Assembly: GCA_003134655.1 (NCBI GenBank)
Contig: PLBY01000068.1
Coordinates: 62,001 to 126,000 of the forward strand
Length of the DNA stretch: 64,000 nt
From: Acidobacteriaceae bacterium
GTDB lineage: Bacteria > Acidobacteriota > Terriglobia > Terriglobales > Acidobacteriaceae
Direction of reading: 5' to 3'
Of the stretch, positions 7,598-15,328 are shown piece by piece. Position 1 is the stretch's first letter, and the number at the start of each line of letters is the position of its first letter. Position numbers and translations under genes: made by a program. The notes under the pieces were generated by a model. That model was not told where the DNA came from, made no database searches, and saw only the letters and a list, made by a program, of their open reading frames with translations.

Positions 7598-9016
7598 CTA
7601 TTCGCCGTATCTGTCGGCGAGATACCGGGCTAAGTCGGTCTCAAACTGGCCGTAGTCGGAATGGATGGTGGCGCGCAGGGCAGCCTCGGTGGAATTGCCC
7701 TGGCTGATGCGCTCGAGGATACGCTGGATGTCGCTCATGCCATAGGAATCGTTGATGTACGTCACGGCAGCCAGGGACTCGGCGTAGGCCACATAGGCTT
7801 CGCTGCCGGAGAATCGATTGAAACTTCCTTCCAGAGCATTGAGCGGGATATTCCTTTGGGCCTTGAAGAGCAAGGAGAGCTGGTGCCCTTCACTGCTGAG
7901 TCGCCGGGGCTCGACGAACTGGGCGATACCCTCGTGCAGCCAAGGCGGGCATCGGCCGCCGGAGAGCTTTGCAATAAAGGAGTGAGCGAGTTCGTGCTTC
8001 AGAACGTGCGCCAGTTCCGACGTCATGGAACTCAATCCGCTGATCGGGATGCGCAGCTTGCCGTCATTAATCCCCCCCGCCCAACTGGGGGCGCGAGTGA
8101 CATCAAAGAAAGCTTGTTCGGTGTAGAGGGTGACGACGATGTTATCGCGAGGGGGAGTGCCGAGATCGCGAACCAGGTCGTCATAGTCGGATTCGAGCGC
8201 GGCGAGGATTTGTCCGCGAAAAGCGTCGGAAGTTTGTTTGCCCTCGTAGTGCAGGACAAAATGACTGCTCTCGCCCTGGGAGAAGTCGGATTCGACCGTC
8301 TGCTCACGCTGGGCTTTAGCCAGGAACTGCTGGACGGTGGCGTCGGGGCGCAATTCGAGGGACCGCTTCCAGGAGGCTACAGCCTCCTTGGTGTGGTCTG
8401 ACGCGAACTGGGCGTAGCCGAGCATGGTGTAGGCGTCTGGCGAAGAGGGAGCAGTTCGCACCGCGCGCTCGGCATAGGGCAGCGCTTGGGCGGCGTTTCC
8501 GGTACGGACCAGCAACGCGGCGTAATAAACAAGGATGGTGGAATTGTCTGGCTGGAACCGAAGCGCGCTTTCGAAATACTGGCGCGACTGGGCGATGTTG
8601 CCGTGTTCGAATTCAAATTTCCCGGCGATGAAATCGGCCGTCGCACTCAACTCTGCGTTGCCTTTGCCTTCCAGGCTGGCGAGAACGTCGGCGTTAACCT
8701 TGCCCTCTTTGATGATGCGAGCGACGAGATCGCCCTCATTGGCAAGACTGTCGGCGGGCGTGAAGGTCGGAAGGTCAGCTGCCTTCAGGGCTGCCGATCC
8801 CGAGCGAGCGGGCATGCCTCCGGCATCGATGTGATCGACGGAGGACTTTTGGATGGCGTAAGAGTCGTCGCCGATATCGTATTCGTAACGATTTCCGTTT
8901 TCGCGGATGTGATCGGCCAGAATGGTGCGGCCGTTTTTCAAATGGATAGTGTCAGCCCATGCACCAGTGAAGGCAGACGCGACTGCTATAAAGAGGATGG
9001 TGACACGTAGCCGCAT
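7598..9016 (-). CDS. Secreted TPR protein with MA-like zinc metallopeptidase domain
   Basis: A 472-residue exported protein. Residues 1-21 are a signal peptide (MRLRVTILFIAVASAFTGAW). A short SH3-like segment (DTIHLKNGRTILADHI) follows, then at least three tetratricopeptide repeats (about 120-240, for example YFESALRFQPDN and AYTMLGYAQFASDHTKEA). The C-terminal half is a gluzincin peptidase domain with HELAHSFIAKLSGG (zinc ligands His, His; catalytic Glu) and the downstream glutamate in WLHEGIAQFVEP. Substrate is unknown. It is divergent from the M1 aminopeptidase, and the two share the upstream region at 9017-9074. Confidence 0.85.
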   Translation of the reverse strand: MRLRVTILFIAVASAFTGAWADTIHLKNGRTILADHIRENGNRYEYDIGDDSYAIQKSSVDHIDAGGMPARSGSAALKAADLPTFTPADSLANEGDLVARIIKEGKVNADVLASLEGKGNAELSATADFIAGKFEFEHGNIAQSRQYFESALRFQPDNSTILVYYAALLVRTGNAAQALPYAERAVRTAPSSPDAYTMLGYAQFASDHTKEAVASWKRSLELRPDATVQQFLAKAQREQTVESDFSQGESSHFVLHYEGKQTSDAFRGQILAALESDYDDLVRDLGTPPRDNIVVTLYTEQAFFDVTRAPSWAGGINDGKLRIPISGLSSMTSELAHVLKHELAHSFIAKLSGGRCPPWLHEGIAQFVEPRRLSSEGHQLSLLFKAQRNIPLNALEGSFNRFSGSEAYVAYAESLAAVTYINDSYGMSDIQRILERISQGNSTEAALRATIHSDYGQFETDLARYLADRYGE

Positions 9017-9074
9017 TCAGGCGCATTCTAGCAACTGGAGAGAGCCTAACCACGTGACGAAGGTACTACGCACC

Positions 9075-11618
9075 ATGCGAGGCTTGCGGTTCGCGGCGGC
9101 GATCTGGATGGCGGCCAGCGCGCTGTGCGCCGCGGGAACCGAGAAACCCGCGGACAAGCCGGCGGAGGCGCTTTATCTTCAGCTGGGGCAGGTGGGGCTG
9201 GATCCGGCGCGGGTGTATCAGGTGAGGGGCGCATCGCTGGATCGGACGGCGGTTCACATCACGTTGGAGGACGGCACGATTGGTTTCACGCAGGATGTGA
9301 TGGGCCGGATTACGGGAGCATTCTTCGAGGGTGACGGTGAAGTGCTGCTGACGCCTCCGAATAGCGTCGAACGCAGATCGATGAGCTTGTTTACGGGGAT
9401 GGCAATCCTGGAAGAACACTTTGCCACCGCCTATTTTCGTTTTAATGATGACGCAGCGACTGAGATGCGACCCGATCTGCGCGCGACGGACAACCAGCAG
9501 GAATTCGTGGACCGCTGGGACGCGACGGCCAAAAATCTGGCCACCGGTGACGCGATGAGGTTACTGATGACCTTAAGCCGGATGCTCCCGGGGAAAGGCA
9601 GCGCGGCTTCGGCCGAGCGAGCAGAGTCGCAACTTCCCGGGAATGCTGAAGACCGATACCTGCACGCGCGGTTACAGGGGACGAAGCTGGGCGTCTTTGA
9701 CGTTGTTTTCGATTCAGCGGCGCCTGAGCAGGTTCAGGCTGGCCAGGCCAGAACGGCGGAACACGGGGATCTTTACTACGACGTCTGGACATCATTTTCA
9801 ACGACCAATCTGAAGGCCGTTCCGGCGAAGCGCGACGTGACTTCAGTGCTGGGAGATGAAAAAGAGCGAGAGAGCCGGGTTGCAGCTCGCCGCTATACGG
9901 TCACGACTGAGGTGCAGCTGCCGAAGCGGATTCACGCGAATGCCCGCGTGCAATTTGAGGTCAGAGCGATTGGGGCGCGTACCTTGTTGTTTGAACTTTC
10001 CCGATTCCTGCAAGTGGAAAGCGTCAAGCTTGACGGCCAGCCGGTGGAGTTCATTCACAATCCGGCGGTCGAAGGGACGCAGCTTTCTCGCCGAGGCAAT
10101 GATCTTGTGGCGGTGATACTCCCGGAGCCCACGCGAGCCGGGCAGAAGATCGACCTTGAGTTTGTGTACGGCGGTGAAGTGTTAGCGGAAGCCGGCAACG
10201 GATTGTTGTATGTGGGTGCGCGAGGCACGTGGTATCCGAATCGTGGGATGGCGATGGCGGACTTCGACCTGGAATTTGAGTATCCGCAGGGCTGGACACT
10301 GGTGGCGACCGGCAAGCCAACTCCGGTTTCCTCCGCGGGAAAAGCCGCCAAGGGCATTGGCGAGCAACAAGCGCGCTTTGTATCGGAGAGGCCGCTTCCG
10401 TTGGCGGGATTCAACTTGGGCAAGTACAAAGAAGCTACGGCGAAAGCTGGGGACGTGATCGTGGAGACGTATGCCACGAAAGGAGTGGAGCGAGACTTCC
10501 CGACACCGCGAGTGCAGGTGATCCAACCGGATCCTTCCGAGCCATCTACCCGGGCAACGCAGGTCATCGTGCCCGACAACCCGTCCCCCGTGCAGCACGA
10601 ACAGGCGGTGGCGGACGCTGCGGCGCGAGCCATTCAGTATTACGCTGGGCGGTTCGGCCCCTATCCCTACAGTCACCTGGCTCTGACCCAGATGCCGGGG
10701 CGTGACAGCCAGGGCTGGCCCGGGCTGGTGTTTCTTTCATCGTACGCGTTCCTCGATCAAGAGCAGCGCGAACAGCTGCACTTCGAACGGTACCGCATCC
10801 TGCTCCAGCAATCGATTCCGGCTCACGAGACGGCGCATCAGTGGTGGGGAGATCTGATTAGCTGGAACAGCTATCGCGACCAGTGGTTTTCTGAAGGGCT
10901 GGCGAATTATTGCGCGCTGATGATGTTGCAAGAGAAGGATCCTGCAGGTTTTCGGGAGGTGATGGAGAAGTACCGGCAGGACTTGATCGCCAAGAATAAG
11001 GATGGGATGTCTCCGATGGAGGCAGGGCCAGTAACGCTGGGCATGCGGCTGCTGTCGTCGCGGTTTCCGGAAGGATATGAAGCGATCCTGTATGGGCGCG
11101 GCACGTGGCTGTTCCACATGCTGCGGACCATGATGAAAGATGCTGCGGCGCAAGATGGTGGGCGCAAGCCACAGGTTGGCATGGATGAGCCGTTTATGCG
11201 GGCGCTGAGGAAAGTTCGGCAGCGGTATGAAGGAAGAGCGATCGGCACCAAGGAATTGATCGACGTTTTCGCGGAAGAGCTTCCGCCATCGCTGCGCTAT
11301 GAAGGCAAGAAATCGCTGGACTGGTTTCTGGAAGGATGGATCAACGGCACGTCGCTGCCAAAGTTGGAACTCAAGGCAGTGAAATTCACTCCGAAGGGTA
11401 CGGGTTCCGTAGTGAGTGGAACCATCTTGCAGAAGGAGGCACCAGCGGACTTGGTGACGTCGGTTCCTGTATATGCGGTGCTGGCGGGGAAACAGACTGT
11501 GCTGCTGGGACGCGTGTTCGCCGACGGCGAGGAATCCTCGTTCCATCTGCCGGCTCCAGCTGGGACGCACAAGATCTTGCTCGATCCCAATGAGACGATT
11601 CTGACGAGTCCTAAATAA
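9075..11618 (+). CDS. M1-family zinc aminopeptidase, exported
   Basis: An 847-residue metallopeptidase. The ATG at 9075 is preceded by GAAGG at 9059-9063 and opens a signal peptide (MRGLRFAAAIWMAASALCAA). The frame is open further upstream but has no signal there. The first half is beta-rich. The catalytic M1 domain has HETAHQWWGD near residue 584, followed by the zinc-ligand glutamate in WFSEGLANY. The usual GAMEN exopeptidase motif is not obvious; GRDSQGWPGLVFLSS stands in its place. This suggests a divergent specificity. It probably trims peptides in the periplasm. Confidence 0.9.
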   Translation: MRGLRFAAAIWMAASALCAAGTEKPADKPAEALYLQLGQVGLDPARVYQVRGASLDRTAVHITLEDGTIGFTQDVMGRITGAFFEGDGEVLLTPPNSVERRSMSLFTGMAILEEHFATAYFRFNDDAATEMRPDLRATDNQQEFVDRWDATAKNLATGDAMRLLMTLSRMLPGKGSAASAERAESQLPGNAEDRYLHARLQGTKLGVFDVVFDSAAPEQVQAGQARTAEHGDLYYDVWTSFSTTNLKAVPAKRDVTSVLGDEKERESRVAARRYTVTTEVQLPKRIHANARVQFEVRAIGARTLLFELSRFLQVESVKLDGQPVEFIHNPAVEGTQLSRRGNDLVAVILPEPTRAGQKIDLEFVYGGEVLAEAGNGLLYVGARGTWYPNRGMAMADFDLEFEYPQGWTLVATGKPTPVSSAGKAAKGIGEQQARFVSERPLPLAGFNLGKYKEATAKAGDVIVETYATKGVERDFPTPRVQVIQPDPSEPSTRATQVIVPDNPSPVQHEQAVADAAARAIQYYAGRFGPYPYSHLALTQMPGRDSQGWPGLVFLSSYAFLDQEQREQLHFERYRILLQQSIPAHETAHQWWGDLISWNSYRDQWFSEGLANYCALMMLQEKDPAGFREVMEKYRQDLIAKNKDGMSPMEAGPVTLGMRLLSSRFPEGYEAILYGRGTWLFHMLRTMMKDAAAQDGGRKPQVGMDEPFMRALRKVRQRYEGRAIGTKELIDVFAEELPPSLRYEGKKSLDWFLEGWINGTSLPKLELKAVKFTPKGTGSVVSGTILQKEAPADLVTSVPVYAVLAGKQTVLLGRVFADGEESSFHLPAPAGTHKILLDPNETILTSPK

Positions 11619-11848
11619 GGGTCCTGCGGAAGAGCCCTGGCGACAAGTTGCGGTGCCGAATCGGTTCTCCGTTCTCGAAGCGATTCCCGAAATGGGCGAA
11701 GGAAATCTTGCGCGCGATGCGTCGGCTCCGCCTCCTCACTTAAGTGCTGTATTTCCTTCGGCCACTCCTACGACCCCTGAGGGAGGTTGTGGCAGCCCAT
11801 CTGCTTATAGAAGGGTGCGGATAGGAAGATGGCTCGACGAGGGAACTT

Positions 11849-12337
11849 ATGTACGTGCAAATGACAGAGACGCTAGAAGAGGCAAACGGGTGGTGTTCAG
11901 TTGCGGATGAGAAAAAACTGTCGAGAGCGAAGACGATCCTCTTGGTGGAAGACGAAGCGTTCGTGCGGGAAGTGACCTGTGAAGTTCTGCGATCGGCGGG
12001 ATATCGAGTGCTGACCGCAAAGAATGCAGGGGAAGCGATGGGCATCTACGAAGCGCGGGGCCACGAAGTGGAACTCCTGCTCAGCGATGTGGTTCTGCCA
12101 GGTGAGAGTGGGCGCGTATTAGCGGGAAGACTTCGGCACGAGAGTCCCTGGCTCAGGATTCTGCTGGTTACCGGATATGCAGAGCAGATGGGACCGCGCG
12201 GCACTATGCAGGAGGAGTGCTTAGCAAAGCCATTTTCCACAGAAGTGTTACTGGGAAGAGTGAGGCAACTGCTGGATCGCGCGGGATTGCCGATTGGAGC
12301 TGAAGATCTGCTCACGCACGCTTGCGGTAGCGTGTAG
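11849..12337 (+). CDS. Stand-alone CheY-like receiver protein
   Basis: A 162-residue single receiver domain. The acidic pair is in TILLVEDEAFVRE, the phosphoacceptor Asp is in LLLSDVVLPGESG, the Thr/Ser position is LLVTGYAEQ, and the lysine is in CLAKPF. There is no output domain, so it probably works as a diffusible phospho-signal or phosphate sink. The last 26 bases overlap the 3' end of cheB on the opposite strand. The 230-base gap before it (11619-11848) contains no gene or convincing terminator. Confidence 0.85.
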   Translation: MYVQMTETLEEANGWCSVADEKKLSRAKTILLVEDEAFVREVTCEVLRSAGYRVLTAKNAGEAMGIYEARGHEVELLLSDVVLPGESGRVLAGRLRHESPWLRILLVTGYAEQMGPRGTMQEECLAKPFSTEVLLGRVRQLLDRAGLPIGAEDLLTHACGSV

Positions 12338-13364
12338 CCTGCAGGATTTCCGCGGGAATCTGGGAGAGCGGAACGACGCGGGTGAGAATGCCCAACTCGG
12401 CACAAGCCCGCGGCATGCCATAGACGGTGCAGGTTGCTTCGTTCTGACCGATGGTGAGGCCGCCCTGGCGGTGGATCGCTTGCATCCCCGCTGCACCGTC
12501 AGAGCCCATTCCTGTCATGATCACTCCGAGCGCAAGGTTCCCGAAGGACTCAGCCACCGAGGTCATGAGTACGTCAATCGAGGGAATGTGAAGATAGTCT
12601 TCCGGATGCGTGTCGAGAAAGATGATGGCGCGAGAATCGGCCTGGCGCTCGACGCGCATGTGCAATCCTGCGGGCGCGATGTACACCACGCCAGGCTGGG
12701 GGCATTCGCCGTGAGTTGCCTCGCGCACAGTGACGGAGCATAACGTGTTGAGCCGCTGCGCGAAGGGCGCGGTAAAGCCCGGGGGCATGTGCTGCACGAT
12801 CAGGATAGGGACCGCAAGGTCCCGAGGGAACAGAGGCAAGATCTCCTGCAAAGCTCTCGGGCCGCCGGTGGAAGTTCCCAGGGCAACGATCGCGGGTACG
12901 GAAGGAAAGGCTGCGCTGAGAGTCTCTGACCGTGCGGACCGCGGAGGTTTTTTGGACAAGACGTCGCCTGGATGCGAGTTCCGCGATTGCGCCGCGGCTC
13001 GGAGCTTAGCGATGAGGTCCGACCTTATGTGGAGGATGTCGAGCGAGGTGGAGGACAGTTGCTTGGGTACGTAGTCGTCTGCGCCAGTGTCCAGGCACTG
13101 GACCCGGTCTTCCACCCGAGTCCGCTGGGTCAGCACCAGCACGGGCAGGCTGGGCTTCTTCGACCGCAAATAACGCAGGACGCTGACACCGTCCAGCTTC
13201 GGCAGGTTCAGGTCAAGGATGACGACGTCATACTCGAACTCCGTTGCTGCGGTTCGAGCCTGTTCGCCATCCGGTAAAACATCCACAGAGTAATGTTCGC
13301 CTTCGAGACCCTGGCGAACGAATCGGGCCAATGCTTCGTCATCTTCTGCAATAAGAATTCGCAT
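12312..13364 (-). CDS. cheB: CheB-type protein-glutamate methylesterase with OmpR-like receiver
   Basis: A 350-residue CheB. The receiver (1-115) has acidic residues in RILIAEDDEALARFV, phosphoacceptor Asp51 in VVILDLNLPKLDG, and Lys101. Its sequence style is that of OmpR-family receivers rather than classical CheB. After a linker, the methylesterase domain has Ser165 in LGTSTGGP, His192 in VQHMPPGF and Asp289 in GMGSDGAAGM, so the catalytic triad is complete. No cheA, cheR, cheW or methyl-accepting protein is in the window, so it may serve a non-flagellar pathway or act in trans. It overlaps the convergent receiver gene by 26 bases. Confidence 0.9.
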   Translation of the reverse strand: MRILIAEDDEALARFVRQGLEGEHYSVDVLPDGEQARTAATEFEYDVVILDLNLPKLDGVSVLRYLRSKKPSLPVLVLTQRTRVEDRVQCLDTGADDYVPKQLSSTSLDILHIRSDLIAKLRAAAQSRNSHPGDVLSKKPPRSARSETLSAAFPSVPAIVALGTSTGGPRALQEILPLFPRDLAVPILIVQHMPPGFTAPFAQRLNTLCSVTVREATHGECPQPGVVYIAPAGLHMRVERQADSRAIIFLDTHPEDYLHIPSIDVLMTSVAESFGNLALGVIMTGMGSDGAAGMQAIHRQGGLTIGQNEATCTVYGMPRACAELGILTRVVPLSQIPAEILQATRYRKRA

Positions 13365-13604
13365 AAAAGTGAACCATCCTTAATCCAACAGGCCAGTCTA
13401 GTTAGAAAGCGCTCAGTTGCAGCCAAAACCGAGGCCACACGAAGGGCTGTAGGTGCAAGAATGGCGCTCGATTTCAAATCGGGAGATTCGGCGTGAGAGT
13501 GCGCTTGAAGAGTTTCATTCTGGTGCGAACCTCCGCGGCCAATTCCTTCATCCCGCAACACCAGCGATAATTTCGAAGGGAATTTTCCCGCCCGGAGTCA
13601 TGCT

Positions 13605-14921
13605 GTGCGCGTGTGGAGCAAGACGACCCTGAAGTCCCTGCTCATCCCAGGCGGGATTCTGCTTTTGGCCGTCGCGGTGCTCGTGTATTCCGGCTGGCTG
13701 ACGCTGGCTCTGCCCTCCCTCAGCTTTCTGTACTATTGCGCGCTGATTGGAGGAATGCTGCTGGCCTGGAGATTCCATTCCAGCCGCATCTTCTTTGCAT
13801 TGGTGGTGCTCTTTCTAGCTCAGGAAGCGATTGCAGCTTTCGGAGGTGGGCATGTCTCACCCGGAACGCCCGGGTGGATGGCGTTGCAATCGGCGGCCGT
13901 GCTGGTGCCGCTGGATTTCGTTCTGATCGCCCTGATGCATGAGCGTGGCTTTACCGTCGCTGCCGTTGGTCCGGTTGGATTGTTCTTGTTCGTTCAATCC
14001 GTGATCGTGGCGGTTCTTTGCCGCGCGGCGGAGGATTTGCCGGGGTCTACCGTCCGGGCGCATCACGTTACGACCGCAGTCTCCTTGCCGGGGTACGCGC
14101 TGGTTGTATTTGCTGCTGCCTGCGTGTTCCTGTTAGTCAGGTTTCTGATCACCCGCAAGCCGGTCGACAGCGCCTTACTGTGGTCGCTCTCCGCTTTCTT
14201 CCTGTGCTTGCGCTTTGCCGGCGTCGCGCGCGTTTCGACCGTGTACTCGGCTACCGCGGCCTGCATTCTCGCCGCTTCGATCATCGAGAATTCGTACCTT
14301 CTTGCCTATCACGATGAGCTTACAACGCTTCCATCGCGCCGCGCCTTTAACGACGCGCTCCTGCGGCTGCGGGCTCCGTACTCGATCGCGGTCGTCGATA
14401 TCGATCACTTCAAGCGATTCAACGACACCTATGGTCACGACACCGGGGACCAGGTCCTGCGGCTCGTCGCGGCCGGATTGTCGCGCGTGACCGGTGGAGG
14501 ACACGCGTACCGTTGCGGCGGAGAGGAATTCAATATTCTCTTTCCGGGAAAAATCACTTCCGAGGTTGTGGATCACCTGGAACAGTTGCGGGCGGCGATC
14601 GAGTCCTCGGAGTTTCGACTGCGGAGCGGCGATCGCCGTCAAGCGCCCAGGGGGCCAGATCGCCGAAACGAAAGAGTTCGCGGCCGCGCGCGCAAAGGCC
14701 ATGCGATTCGAGAGCTGGCGCAGGAGAAATCGTCGGTGCCCCTGTCGGTGACGGTCAGCATCGGTGTCGCAACCTCAGAGCAAGAAGAGTCGGACTCTGG
14801 TCGAGTTCTGCAGGCGGCCGACAAAGCGCTCTACCGCGCGAAAGAGAACGGACGGAATCGTGTCGAGATAGCAGGCTCACCCCGTCGCAAGACGCGGGTC
14901 AAAGCTGCTGGAATTGCTTGA
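13605..14921 (+). CDS. Membrane-bound GGDEF diguanylate cyclase
   Basis: A 438-residue protein with about seven hydrophobic segments in residues 10-230, then a GGDEF domain (about 240-430). The active-site motif is GGEEF near residue 305, preceded by VVDIDHFKRFNDTYGHDTGD, so it should make cyclic di-GMP. There is no I-site RxxD directly before it. An arginine-rich insertion (SGDRRQAPRGPDRRNERVRG) splits the domain after the active loop. Such inserts are known in a subset of GGDEF proteins. The GTG start at 13605 has GGAG at 13594-13597. The gene is divergent from cheB. Confidence 0.88.
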   Translation: MRVWSKTTLKSLLIPGGILLLAVAVLVYSGWLTLALPSLSFLYYCALIGGMLLAWRFHSSRIFFALVVLFLAQEAIAAFGGGHVSPGTPGWMALQSAAVLVPLDFVLIALMHERGFTVAAVGPVGLFLFVQSVIVAVLCRAAEDLPGSTVRAHHVTTAVSLPGYALVVFAAACVFLLVRFLITRKPVDSALLWSLSAFFLCLRFAGVARVSTVYSATAACILAASIIENSYLLAYHDELTTLPSRRAFNDALLRLRAPYSIAVVDIDHFKRFNDTYGHDTGDQVLRLVAAGLSRVTGGGHAYRCGGEEFNILFPGKITSEVVDHLEQLRAAIESSEFRLRSGDRRQAPRGPDRRNERVRGRARKGHAIRELAQEKSSVPLSVTVSIGVATSEQEESDSGRVLQAADKALYRAKENGRNRVEIAGSPRRKTRVKAAGIA

Positions 14922-14999
14922 ATCTTCGAACGGTGTAGAAGCGAACTCAAACTTGAGGTAGGGACCGCTGGGCGGAGTATTGCCTCGGAAACGTGCGGT

Positions 15000-15039
15000 C
15001 CGGACCGTCAACCGTAGGACGGGAAGTAAGACGGTCCGG
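15000..15039. terminator. Large inverted repeat between convergent genes
   Basis: A perfect 10-bp inverted repeat CCGGACCGTC / GACGGTCCGG spans 15000-15009 and 15030-15039 with a 20-base loop. The flanks continue an imperfect pairing (GAAACGTGCGG against the reverse of TTCCGAACGTTTTC), giving about 24 paired positions. It lies between the plus-strand GGDEF gene (ends 14921) and a minus-strand small gene (ends 15076), where a bidirectional terminator is expected. There is no long T-run, so a repeat element is the alternative. Confidence 0.5.
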
Positions 15040-15075
15040 TTCCGAACGTTTTCGCAAGCACCGCAGGCCGTGCGG

Positions 15076-15237
15076 TCAGCCGGCGGTCGAAGGTGAGATT
15101 GGGCGCTTCCGGCCGGTGCCCCCGCAGGCGGGACATTGCAAGCGGATAAAAGCGACACCCTCGGACTTACCGTTCAAGTCCACGGGCTTCGCAACGTATC
15201 CACTACCGCCGCAACTCGGGCAGTCGCTCGGAGCCAC
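15076..15237 (-). CDS. Small protein with two DnaJ-type zinc knuckles
   Basis: A 53-residue ORF with a GTG start at 15237 behind a purine-rich GGGGGGAGAGGA. It contains CPSCGGSGYVAKP near the N-terminus and CPACGGTGRKRP near the C-terminus, two CxxCGGxG half-sites about 33 residues apart. Together they should form one zinc site like those of DnaJ or small zinc-ribbon chaperones. It starts 92 bases after the stop of the fdhF-like gene on the same strand and ends before the inverted repeat at 15000-15039. It could therefore be the last gene of that transcript. Function is unknown; a metal- or cofactor-insertion role is only a guess. Confidence 0.6.
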   Translation of the reverse strand: MAPSDCPSCGGSGYVAKPVDLNGKSEGVAFIRLQCPACGGTGRKRPISPSTAG

Positions 15238-15328
15238 TCCTCTCCCCCCTCAGGTTGAGGACATTGTCCATGACGCGAGCACCAAATTTTCCGCAGAATG
15301 TTTTGCGTTACGAATTACGAACAAGATT

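Noticed and set aside
10737-11570. Minus-strand ORF opposite the M1 aminopeptidase
   Set aside because: Shadow frame of a gene with clear zinc-protease motifs.
15000-15039. Inverted repeat as the end of an insertion sequence
   Set aside because: No transposase or matching partner repeat nearby; its position between convergent genes fits a terminator or repeat better.
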